Made by a program: the position numbers and the translations under genes. The notes beneath the pieces are model-generated. The model ran no database searches. It was not told the DNA's origin and saw only the letters and a program-made list of their open reading frames with translations. A DNA stretch of 64,000 nt from Humibacillus xanthopallidus (GTDB taxonomy: Bacteria > Actinomycetota > Actinomycetes > Actinomycetales > Dermatophilaceae): assembly GCF_006717145.1 (NCBI RefSeq), contig NZ_VFQF01000002.1, positions 1,178,001 through 1,242,000 of the forward strand. Direction: 5' to 3'. Position 1 is the stretch's first letter. Each line of letters opens with the position of its first letter. Shown in pieces: positions 44,669 through 52,197 of the stretch.

Positions 44669-45247
44669 ATGGGTCGGCGGGGTGCGTACGCGAAGGGTGT
44701 CGCCAAGCGCGAGGAGATCCTCGACGCTGCCCTGGCCGTCATCGCGCGCAACGGATACCAGCGCACGTCGGTGCGCGACATCGCCGAGGCGGTGGGCCTC
44801 AGCCAGGCCGGGCTCCTGCACTACTTCTCGTCGAAGGAGGCCCTCTTCGCCGAGGTGTTGCGCCGCCGCGACGAGGTCGACAAGGAGCGGATGCCGACCG
44901 ACCCCGCCGCGCGGGTCGAGGGACTCATCGACGTCATGCGTCACAACGCCGACGTGCCCGGCCTCGTCCAGCTCTATGCCGAGCTCTCGACCGAGGCGTC
45001 GCACCCCGAGCACGCCGCCCACGACTTCTTCACGCAGCGGTATGCCGTCCTGCGCCGCGAGCTCGGAGAGGCCGTGCGGGCGGCCCAGGAGCGGGGCGAG
45101 CTCTCGGCGTCACTGGACCCGGAGTCGGTCGCCACCATCCTGCTCGCCTCGGCCGACGGGCTGCAGACCCAGTGGATGCTCGAGCCACGGCTCGACATGG
45201 CCGCCCAGCTCGATCACCTCTGGGCTGCGCTGCGTCGAGTCCCCTGA
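44669..45247 (+). CDS. TetR-family transcriptional regulator
   Basis: The 192-residue protein has an N-terminal helix-turn-helix (ILDAALAVIARNGYQRTSVRDIAEAVGLSQAGLLHYFSSKEAL). The ligand-binding domain resembles TetR_C_6-type. It is divergent from the GH3 gene and 31 bases upstream of the carboxylesterase gene, so it likely represses both. The inducer may be a glycoside or an esterase substrate (inference). Confidence 0.92.
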   Translation: MGRRGAYAKGVAKREEILDAALAVIARNGYQRTSVRDIAEAVGLSQAGLLHYFSSKEALFAEVLRRRDEVDKERMPTDPAARVEGLIDVMRHNADVPGLVQLYAELSTEASHPEHAAHDFFTQRYAVLRRELGEAVRAAQERGELSASLDPESVATILLASADGLQTQWMLEPRLDMAAQLDHLWAALRRVP

Positions 45248-45278
45248 CGTGAAACCAACTGTCCGAGAGAGGAATCCG

Positions 45279-46769
45279 ATGGATCACCTTCGCGATGCCC
45301 CACCTGAAGTGATGACCATGGCAGGCGCCGCGCGTGGCTTCCGGCGCGGCGGATCCGCGGCGTTCCTCGGCATCCCGTTCGCCGAGCCGCCCACCGGCTC
45401 AAGGCGTTTCGCTGCGCCCGAGCCCAAGGAGGCGTGGCGAGGCGTGCTCGACGCCACGGCATACGGACCGACGCCGCAGCGGCAGGCGTTGTCGGAGACG
45501 ACCCTCATCCCCGAGCCGTCCGTGCCGGGGGAGTCGACGCTCAACGTCAACGTCTTCACCCCGGTTAGCGAGCCCCACACGGACACAGGGCTGCCCGTGC
45601 TCGTGTGGATCCACGGCGGCGGCTTCGTCGCCGGCTCGCCCGCCAGCCCGTGGTACGACGGCCGCGCCTTCAACCGCGACGGCGTCCTCACCGTCACCGT
45701 GTCCTACCGGCTCGGCTTCGACGGCTTCGGGTGGATCGAGGGCGCACCGCAGAACCGTGGCGTGCTCGACTGGCTGCTGGCGCTGCGATGGGTGCAGGAC
45801 AACATCGCTGCCTTCGGCGGCGACCCCGCCCGTGTGACGATCGCAGGCCAGTCGGCCGGGGGCGCAGCCGTGCTCACGCTTCTCGGCATGCCGGCTGCCC
45901 AGGGCCTGTTCACCGGCGCCTGGTCGCTGTCCGGGCTCGTGCCGGGCATCACCGCTGACGCGGCGCAGCGGTATGCCGCCCGGCTCGCCTCCGCCGCGGG
46001 CGTCACACCCGACCGGGCGGGCTTCGCCTCGCTCGAGGAGGCCGACCTGCTCGCCTGTCAGGACTCGCTCGCGACGGGCGTGGCAGGGGAGGGGCGGACA
46101 CCGTTCGACCAGGCGCTGGCGCCGGCCCGCGACCTCGTGGTCGAGGGGCTCGGCCTCGGGCCCGTCGTCGACGGCCAGCTCGTGCCCACTCCGACGCTCG
46201 ACGCCTACCGCGCCGGTGTCGGTCGCGGCGTGCCGCTCGTTCTCGGGGCCACGGACGACGAGTTCTCGCTGCTGATCCACGGGGTCCGTGAGCCGCTTGA
46301 TGCGGTGTCGGGGTCGGATGCCCTTGCCGCCCTGGGGCTGGTCGAGCCGACCCTCGGTGCCTATCTCGCGGCCCATGCGGACTTCGCGACGTCGGACCTC
46401 GTCGGGCGCTACGTCACCGACCGGCTCTTCCGCAGCGCGACCCTCGAGGTTCTCGGCGCACGGGGCGCGTCCCGCTCCTGGCTCTACCGCTTCGCGTGGC
46501 CCTCGCCGATCTTCGGCGACGCGGTCCACTGCCTCGACGTGCCGTTCTGGTTCGACTGCCTCGACTCTGAGCGCGTCGAGCAGCTTGCGGGGTCCACTCC
46601 GCCGCAGACGCTGGCCGACGAGCTCCACCGTGCCGCAGTCGGTTTCATCGTCGACGGCGACCCCGGGTGGCCGTCGTGGTCCGAGACGAAACGGCCCACC
46701 CGGGTCTTCGACACACCCTCCACCGTCGAGCCGGACGGCTACGCCGACACGAGGGCGTTGCTGGAGTGA
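45279..46769 (+). CDS. Type-B carboxylesterase
   Basis: The 496-residue protein has oxyanion motif IHGGGF near residue 111, nucleophile S192 in AGQSAGG and the VTVSYRLGFDGFG strand, as in the carboxylesterase/para-nitrobenzyl esterase family. No signal peptide. GAGAGGAA precedes ATG 45279. It follows the TetR gene on the same strand and is convergent with the persulfide dioxygenase gene, 16 bases away. Confidence 0.9.
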   Translation: MDHLRDAPPEVMTMAGAARGFRRGGSAAFLGIPFAEPPTGSRRFAAPEPKEAWRGVLDATAYGPTPQRQALSETTLIPEPSVPGESTLNVNVFTPVSEPHTDTGLPVLVWIHGGGFVAGSPASPWYDGRAFNRDGVLTVTVSYRLGFDGFGWIEGAPQNRGVLDWLLALRWVQDNIAAFGGDPARVTIAGQSAGGAAVLTLLGMPAAQGLFTGAWSLSGLVPGITADAAQRYAARLASAAGVTPDRAGFASLEEADLLACQDSLATGVAGEGRTPFDQALAPARDLVVEGLGLGPVVDGQLVPTPTLDAYRAGVGRGVPLVLGATDDEFSLLIHGVREPLDAVSGSDALAALGLVEPTLGAYLAAHADFATSDLVGRYVTDRLFRSATLEVLGARGASRSWLYRFAWPSPIFGDAVHCLDVPFWFDCLDSERVEQLAGSTPPQTLADELHRAAVGFIVDGDPGWPSWSETKRPTRVFDTPSTVEPDGYADTRALLE

Positions 46770-46785
46770 CGCCTCTGTCGCCGGG

Positions 46786-48165
46786 TTAGGACGCGACCGC
46801 GTTCACGAGCGACCAGGCGGTGAAGCCGCCGAGGATGTCGGACACGTCACGGAAGCCCTTGGCCCGCAGGAGGCTGGCGCCGACGCTGCTGCGCCACCCA
46901 CCCGCGCAGTAGACGACGACGGGCTTGGCCGGGTCGAGCTCGTCACTGCGACGGGCGAGCTCGGCGAGCGGGATGTGCAGGGCGTCGGGCAGCATGCCGG
47001 CCTCGAGCTCGCCGGCGTTGCGGATGTCGACGAGCTGCACGTCACCCGATGCGGCGGCCTCCTCGACCTGGGTCGCGGTGAGCCGGCTGGCGCGCTCCAC
47101 GCGGTCCTGGTGGGAGAGGAAGTAGGCCTCGGGGTCGGGCACGTAGCCGAGCACGTTGTCGAAGCCGATGCGCGCGAAGCGCGTCGCGACCTCCTGCTCC
47201 TGGCCCTCGGGCGCGATGATGACGACGCGCTGCTCCGGCGTGAGCACGCTGCCGACGGTCTCGGCCATGCGGCCGTCCCAGGGCACGTTGACCGAGCCCC
47301 GGACGTGACCGGCGGCGAACTCCATCTGGTCGCGTGCGTCGTCGAGCACGGCGCCCGCGGCAAGGGCCGCGTCGACCTGCTCGTCGGTGAGCGCCGGAAT
47401 GGCCGCGTCGGTGCTGCGCACGCCGCGTCCCTGCTTGTTGAGGGTCGCGTTGTAGATGAAGTAGGCCGGTGCCGGGGGCTGGCCGGCGGTGACGACCTCG
47501 AGGAAGTCGGCCTCGCTCATCGGCTGGCACGCGTAGTTGAAGGAACGCTGCTCGCCGATCGTCGACTGGCGCTCAGTCGAGAGGTTCTTGCCACAGGAGG
47601 AGCCGGCGCCGTGGGCGGGAAAGACGCGCACGGCGTCGGGCAGGCCCATGAGCTTGTGCTGGACGGAGTCGTAGAGCATCCGGCCGAGCTCGTCTGCCGT
47701 CACGCCGACGGAGGCGAGCAGGTCGGGGCGGCCGACGTCGCCGATGAAGAGTGCGTCGCCCGTGAGCACGCCGTAGGCCGTGTCGTCGTCGGCGTGCTCG
47801 TAGACGAGGACGCTGATCGACTCGGGGGTGTGGCCCGGGGTCGTCATGATCTCGAGCGTCACGTCTCCGAGGCTGATCCGCTCGCCGTCCTCGAGGGAGC
47901 GGACCTCGAACTCCGGCTGCGCGGCGGCGCCGTAGCCGATCCAGGCGCCCGTCTCGCGGGCCAGCTCGAGGTGGCCGGAGAGGAAGTCGGCGTGGAAGTG
48001 GGTGTTGATGATGCCGACGATGGTCAGGCCGCGGGCCGACGCGTCGTCGAGGTACTCCGCCACGTCCCGGCGCGGGTCGACGACAACGGCTTGGCCGGTC
48101 GTCTCGTCGCCCACGAGGTAGGACGCCTGCGAGAGGCAGTCGAGGTAGTACTGGCTGAAGTACAT
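46786..48165 (-). CDS. Persulfide dioxygenase-rhodanese fusion (CstB-like)
   Basis: The 459-residue protein starts with an ETHE1-type metallo-beta-lactamase domain (THFHADF with H56/H58/D60, then H65, and VFPAHGAGSSCGK). A first rhodanese-like domain lacks the catalytic cysteine (VVIIAPEG). A C-terminal rhodanese has C420 in VVYCAGGWRS. This three-domain order is that of CstB, which oxidises persulfides and makes thiosulfate. ATG 48165 has AAGGAG upstream. The perfect operator palindrome is 48 bases further up. Confidence 0.92.
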   Translation of the reverse strand: MYFSQYYLDCLSQASYLVGDETTGQAVVVDPRRDVAEYLDDASARGLTIVGIINTHFHADFLSGHLELARETGAWIGYGAAAQPEFEVRSLEDGERISLGDVTLEIMTTPGHTPESISVLVYEHADDDTAYGVLTGDALFIGDVGRPDLLASVGVTADELGRMLYDSVQHKLMGLPDAVRVFPAHGAGSSCGKNLSTERQSTIGEQRSFNYACQPMSEADFLEVVTAGQPPAPAYFIYNATLNKQGRGVRSTDAAIPALTDEQVDAALAAGAVLDDARDQMEFAAGHVRGSVNVPWDGRMAETVGSVLTPEQRVVIIAPEGQEQEVATRFARIGFDNVLGYVPDPEAYFLSHQDRVERASRLTATQVEEAAASGDVQLVDIRNAGELEAGMLPDALHIPLAELARRSDELDPAKPVVVYCAGGWRSSVGASLLRAKGFRDVSDILGGFTAWSLVNAVAS

Positions 48166-48212
48166 GAGTCTCCTTCGGGTTGCGGCGGCAGCTCTTGGAA
48201 CCATCGTAACCC

Positions 48213-48228
48213 ATACCCCTAGGGGTAT
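48213..48228. promoter_or_regulatory. CsoR/CstR-type operator of persulfide dioxygenase gene
   Basis: A perfect 16-bp palindrome, base-for-base identical to the one before the rhodanese gene at 41831, including the following ata. It links two genes 6 kb apart into one regulon. Confidence 0.8.
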
Positions 48229-48361
48229 ATTCCACCCGCCGGCATCGGCTTCACGAAGGCTTCACACTGGGCAGGCCAGTCCCTTCACGGCGGCGAGGTT
48301 CACTCGAACCAGAGGGAGTCGGTGAAAGACCCCCAGAGCCACCACGATGAAGGAGCCGATC

Positions 48362-49105
48362 ATGAACACCACCTGGAGGACCCGAACCGCGATCATCGCC
48401 GGCGCGACCGTCATCCTTGCTGGCGGAGCGACGGTGGCGGTGGCCGGTGCAACGACCGTCACGGGCGCCGCGCCGACCGTTGCGATGGCGGCTTCGGTTG
48501 ACGCCGCCACCGCGAAGGGCCTGGCCTTCACCCGGGAAGAGGAGCAGATGGCCCGCGACCTCTATCGGGCGCTCGCCGACCAGTACGACGGGGCGATGCC
48601 GTTCAGCATGATCGTGGGCAGCGAGCAGCGGCACTTCGACTCCGTCGGAGTCCTGCTCACCCGCTACGGCATCGCCGACCCGTCTGCTGGCGCGTCGGCC
48701 GGCAGCTATGCCGACCCGGCGATCCAGAAGCTCTACGACGGCTGGCTGGCCGAGGGCAAGACGTCGCTCGCGGCGGCATACGGCGTCGGTGTCGCTCTGG
48801 AGAAGCGTGACATCGCGGACCTCGACACGGTGATCGCCGCGACCTCGGCGACGGACGTCAAGGCGCTCTACACCCAGCTGCAGAACGCGTCGAAGCACCA
48901 CCTCGCCGCGTACGAGGCCGCCGTCGACGGCCGGACGATGGGGCCGGGCGCCGGCATGGGGGCGGGCATGGGTGCGGGCATGGGGCGCGGCTACGGCTAC
49001 GGCAACGCGCCGGGGACTGGTCAGGGTCGAATGGGCCCGGGCAATGGCACGGGCCAGGTTGCTGACTGCCCGATGCACGACGCGACCGACTCGACCGACT
49101 CGTGA
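48362..49105 (+). CDS. DUF2202 ferritin-like secreted protein
   Basis: The 247-residue protein has an N-terminal signal/TM segment. A four-helix DUF2202 domain follows (TREEEQMARDLYRAL, SEQRHFDSV, LEKRDIADLDTVI, LQNASKHHLAAYE). Its Glu/His spacing resembles ferritin-like metal sites. The C-terminal 50 residues are a Gly/Met repeat (GAGMGAGMGAGMG) ending in CPMHD. AAGGAG precedes ATG 48362. The function of DUF2202 is unknown; metal binding at the cell surface is inferred. Confidence 0.85.
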   Translation: MNTTWRTRTAIIAGATVILAGGATVAVAGATTVTGAAPTVAMAASVDAATAKGLAFTREEEQMARDLYRALADQYDGAMPFSMIVGSEQRHFDSVGVLLTRYGIADPSAGASAGSYADPAIQKLYDGWLAEGKTSLAAAYGVGVALEKRDIADLDTVIAATSATDVKALYTQLQNASKHHLAAYEAAVDGRTMGPGAGMGAGMGAGMGRGYGYGNAPGTGQGRMGPGNGTGQVADCPMHDATDSTDS

Positions 49106-49121
49106 GGCACTGAGCAGGCCC

Positions 49122-49161
49122 GTGGAGGGTTGGCGCTGCCACGGCAGCGCCCGCCCTCCAC
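49122..49161. terminator. Hairpin sharing its stem with the one at 50186
   Basis: gtggaggg...gcgctgcc pairs with ggcagcgc...ccctccac around a 3-base loop, with a small internal mismatch. It lies between convergent genes. Confidence 0.75.
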
Positions 49162-49183
49162 GCGACTCGCGACAGGCGCCGCA

Positions 49184-50125
49184 TCAGTCGGCGCTCAGAA
49201 CGCAGTCCGCGCGCCGGCACGGGTGCGCGGCGCCCTCCCACCCCCGCTGCTGGAGGATGAGCGCCAGGTCGCGCGCCGTGTCGCACGGAGTACCCGCGAC
49301 ATCGGGCCAGTGGACCCTCACCGTGAGCCATTCACGGGTCGCGTTGGTGCGGTCGCGGCGGCCGTCCTTCTGCTGGGCGATCCAGCCGGCATGACCGAGC
49401 CGACCGTCGACCTCGACCTTGAGCCGCTGCTCCTCGTAGTCGTTGTCACACACCGTGCCGCCCGGACCTGGCGCTTGGCGCGCCGCGACCGGCAGACCGT
49501 GGGCCCTCTCGACGTCGCGCAGGTAGCGGCGCTCTGCACTGCTCTCAGCGCCTGCCCCGATGTCGCTCAGCGCCTCGGACAGATCCGACCGGTGCGTCTG
49601 GTTCGGCCGGCTCAGGAGGGTCAACCGGAGGTTGTGCACCGTCGTCCGTCCGGTCTGGCAGGCCTTCGCGATGAGCGCGACCGCTGTGTCGAGGGAAGCG
49701 CCCTGGGCGAGGTCGAAGACCGTGTGGTCGAGGTTGACTCGGTGCGGCCACTCCCGCTCGTCCATCCGCTCCGTTGCGTGACGGCTCCGAGTCACGACGA
49801 GGTCCCCGGTCGAGGTGGGCCGCCGCGTCGCGGGAACGACGATGTGGAGCCGGGGTCCGGGGGTGGGCAGAATCCTCCAGAGGAATCCGGCGCTTGGCCC
49901 GCACAAAGCGCTCGGGGTGCCGACGTGGAGCAGCGCTGCCTGGGCTCGGGTCAGCCAGTCGTCTCGGCCGGGCATCGTCTGGTAGACGCCTCGGTGCAGC
50001 TGGACCCAACGGCCGGAGCCGACGCGCCACCTGATCGCTGCGTCGGTCAGTCCTGACGCCAGGGCTCGCTGACGTGTGATCAGACCGAAGTGCGCCCGGG
50101 CGAAGGAGCCGAGTTCCTGGGACAT
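49184..50125 (-). CDS. AbiEi-antitoxin-like N-terminus with DUF559/Vsr-like C-terminus
   Basis: The 313-residue protein begins with an AbiEi-type winged helix (GLITRQRALASGLTDAAIRWRVGSGRWVQLHRGVYQ). The C-terminal part (RLKVEVDGRLGHAGWIAQQKDGRRDRTNATREWLTVRVHW) resembles the PD-(D/E)xK fold of DUF559/Vsr proteins. Such standalone proteins are common in actinobacteria without an AbiEii toxin, and none is adjacent here. Whether it cuts DNA or only regulates is unknown. It is enclosed by two hairpins with the same stem sequence. Confidence 0.75.
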   Translation of the reverse strand: MSQELGSFARAHFGLITRQRALASGLTDAAIRWRVGSGRWVQLHRGVYQTMPGRDDWLTRAQAALLHVGTPSALCGPSAGFLWRILPTPGPRLHIVVPATRRPTSTGDLVVTRSRHATERMDEREWPHRVNLDHTVFDLAQGASLDTAVALIAKACQTGRTTVHNLRLTLLSRPNQTHRSDLSEALSDIGAGAESSAERRYLRDVERAHGLPVAARQAPGPGGTVCDNDYEEQRLKVEVDGRLGHAGWIAQQKDGRRDRTNATREWLTVRVHWPDVAGTPCDTARDLALILQQRGWEGAAHPCRRADCVLSAD

Positions 50126-50185
50126 CGGGCCATGGTGACCAGAGTCAGTGCCGGGTTGCCCTGGTTGTCCCCAGACCGCGGCACC

Positions 50186-50249
50186 GGCCCCACCCCTGTG
50201 GAGGGTTGGCGCTGCCAGGGCGGCGCCAACCCTCCACAGGGGTGGGGCC
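50186..50249. terminator. Very long terminator hairpin at end of kinase gene
   Basis: The ~30-bp stem ggccccacccctgtggag... closes on a 3-base loop and abuts the kinase stop codon. Its inner part repeats the gtggagggttggcgctgcc word of the hairpin at 49122. Confidence 0.85.
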
Positions 50250-51364
50250 TAGCGACTCTGGCCCGGGAGTCCGCTGAGTGGCAGGCGAGCCGTGAAGGTC
50301 GCGCCCAGACCCCGGCCCGGCGACTGCGCCGTCAGGTCACCACCGTGGGCGCGCATGATGCCCCGGGCGACGGTGAGCCCGATGCCCGACCCGGTGTCGC
50401 CCTCGACCGCACGCCGGCGGGGCACGCGGTAGAACCGCTCGAAGACCCGCTCGAGGTCTGCGACGTCGAGGCCCTCGCCGGTGTCGGTGACCTCGACGAT
50501 CGCGTCCGCGTGCTCGGCGCGGCAGCGCACCTGCAGCTCGCCGCCCGGCGGGGTGGCGCGGATCGCGTTGCCGAGCATGTTCGTCACGACCTGCGAGATC
50601 CGGTCGGCGTCAGCTGCGACCCCGGCCGGCGAGGTTCCGGTGTCGACCACGAGACGCAGCCCGGAGTCCTCGGCCTGGGGGCGCAGCCGCTCGGCGGCCG
50701 CGCGGGTGATCGATCCGAGGTCCACCTGCCGCAGCTCGAGCCCCAGCCGCCCCTCCTCCGCCCGCGACAGGGCCGACAGGTCGTCCGACAGGCGGCGGAG
50801 GCGTCGCACCTCGTCGCTCACCCGGCTGAGCTCGGCGGCGCCGGGCGGCATGACGCCGTCGATCATCGCCTCGACGTAGCCGTCGATGACCGTGAGCGGC
50901 GTGCGCATCTCGTGGGCCACCTCTCCGAGCAGCCGCACGCGTCGCGCCTCGGTCTCGGCGAGGCCCCGGCCGAGGGTGTTGACGTCGGTGGCGAGCTCCG
51001 CCAGCTCGGTCTCGTGGGGGACCGGCACGGGCACGGCATACCTGCCCTGCGCCATCTCGCGGGTCGCGGCGCGCACCGCGGCGAGCGGGCGGACGAGGCG
51101 GTATGCCGCGAAGGTGCCGAACACCGCGGCAGCCACCGCACCCACGAGCGCGCCGACGAGCAGCGCTCCCTGGACGGCGTCGGCGAACTGCTGACGCAGG
51201 GTGCCGGCGCCCTGACCGCCGCCCATTCCGCCCATCCCCGACATCCGCATGCTCTCGTCGAAGAGGGCGGGAGCGAGCTGGCGCACGATGACGAAGGTGG
51301 CGGCGGCGCCGAGCACGGCGACGAGGAGGTGAGAGAGGACGAGGCGCACGTCGAGGCGGTTCAT
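50249..51364 (-). CDS. Sensor histidine kinase with HAMP
   Basis: The 371-residue kinase has TM1 (residues ~8-30) and a short Met/Gly-rich extracytoplasmic loop (MRMSGMGGMGGG). TM2 (~67-90), HAMP, HisKA with EVAHEMRTPLTVIDGY, and HATPase with NMLGNAIRATPPGG and GSGIGLTVARGI follow. The methionine-rich loop could bind copper/silver, which is inference. It is coupled to the response regulator by ATGA. Confidence 0.92.
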   Translation of the reverse strand: MNRLDVRLVLSHLLVAVLGAAATFVIVRQLAPALFDESMRMSGMGGMGGGQGAGTLRQQFADAVQGALLVGALVGAVAAAVFGTFAAYRLVRPLAAVRAATREMAQGRYAVPVPVPHETELAELATDVNTLGRGLAETEARRVRLLGEVAHEMRTPLTVIDGYVEAMIDGVMPPGAAELSRVSDEVRRLRRLSDDLSALSRAEEGRLGLELRQVDLGSITRAAAERLRPQAEDSGLRLVVDTGTSPAGVAADADRISQVVTNMLGNAIRATPPGGELQVRCRAEHADAIVEVTDTGEGLDVADLERVFERFYRVPRRRAVEGDTGSGIGLTVARGIMRAHGGDLTAQSPGRGLGATFTARLPLSGLPGQSR

Positions 51365-52086
51365 CGTCCGACCTCCGCGGGGTCGAGGAGGAACTTGTAG
51401 CCGACGCCGCGGACGGTGCCGATGATGCGCGGCGAGCTGGCGTCGTCACCCAGCGCCTTACGCATGCTGCGGATGTGCACGTCGACGACTCGCTCGTCAC
51501 CGTAGAAGTCATAGCCCCAGACCTTCTCGAGCAGCTGCGAACGCGAGAACACCCGGCCGGGAGAGGTTGCGAGGGCGATGAGGAGGTCGAGCTCGAGCGT
51601 GGACAGCGAGACCGTCGTGTCGTCCACGGCCACCTCCCTGCGCTCCGGGTCGATGACCATTCCGTCGAAACGGAGGGCCGGGTCATCCTGCTGAGCAAGG
51701 GTTTCCGGACTGTCCGGCCGGATCCGACGGAGCACCGTCTTGACCCGGGCGACGACCTCGCGCGGGCTGAACGGCTTGGTGACGTAGTCGTCCGCCCCGA
51801 CGCCCAGGCCGACGAGCTTGTCGACCTCCTCTGCCCGAGCGGTGACGAGGATGACCGGCAGCTGTGACTGCTGCCGGATCGTGCGCAGCACCTCGAGCCC
51901 GTCGATGTCGGGCAGCCCGACGTCGAGGAGCACGAGCTCCGGTGCGCCGCGTGAGGCGGTGGCCTGTCGAAGCGCCTCACGGCCGGAGCCGCACTCGATC
52001 ACCTCGAAGCCGTCCGCCTCGAGATAGGCCCGCAGCACCGTGCGGATCTGTGGCTCGTCGTCGACGACGAGGATGCGTCGTGCCAC
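51361..52086 (-). CDS. OmpR-family response regulator
   Basis: The 241-residue protein has a receiver domain (VVDDEPQI, phospho-acceptor D in VLLDVGLPDIDG, KPFSPREV). Its winged helix ends IGTVRGVGYKFLLDP. It overlaps the kinase gene. Its promoter region (52087-52197) contains the 11-bp tandem repeat and the end of the caspase gene. Confidence 0.93.
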   Translation of the reverse strand: MARRILVVDDEPQIRTVLRAYLEADGFEVIECGSGREALRQATASRGAPELVLLDVGLPDIDGLEVLRTIRQQSQLPVILVTARAEEVDKLVGLGVGADDYVTKPFSPREVVARVKTVLRRIRPDSPETLAQQDDPALRFDGMVIDPERREVAVDDTTVSLSTLELDLLIALATSPGRVFSRSQLLEKVWGYDFYGDERVVDVHIRSMRKALGDDASSPRIIGTVRGVGYKFLLDPAEVGR

Positions 52087-52150
52087 CGGTCACCTCCCGG
52101 GCTCGGGCTCGCTCCCAGCCTAGGAGCAACCGGTGGGGCGGGTGCGTCGG

Positions 52151-52194
52151 GTCGGCGTCGGGTCGGTGTCGGGTCGGTGTCGGGTCGGTGTCGG
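52151..52194. repeat. 11-bp tandem repeat, four copies
   Basis: gtcggtgtcgg is repeated four times (first copy with c for t), directly between the response-regulator start and the stop of the caspase gene. Slippage-prone microsatellite-like DNA; no other signal seen. Confidence 0.85.
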
Positions 52195-52197
52195 GTC

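Noticed and set aside
52087-52197. Regulatory link between the two-component system and the caspase module
   Set aside because: The response regulator and caspase genes are co-directional, but the caspase unit ends just upstream of the regulator with no shared operator visible; adjacency alone is not enough.
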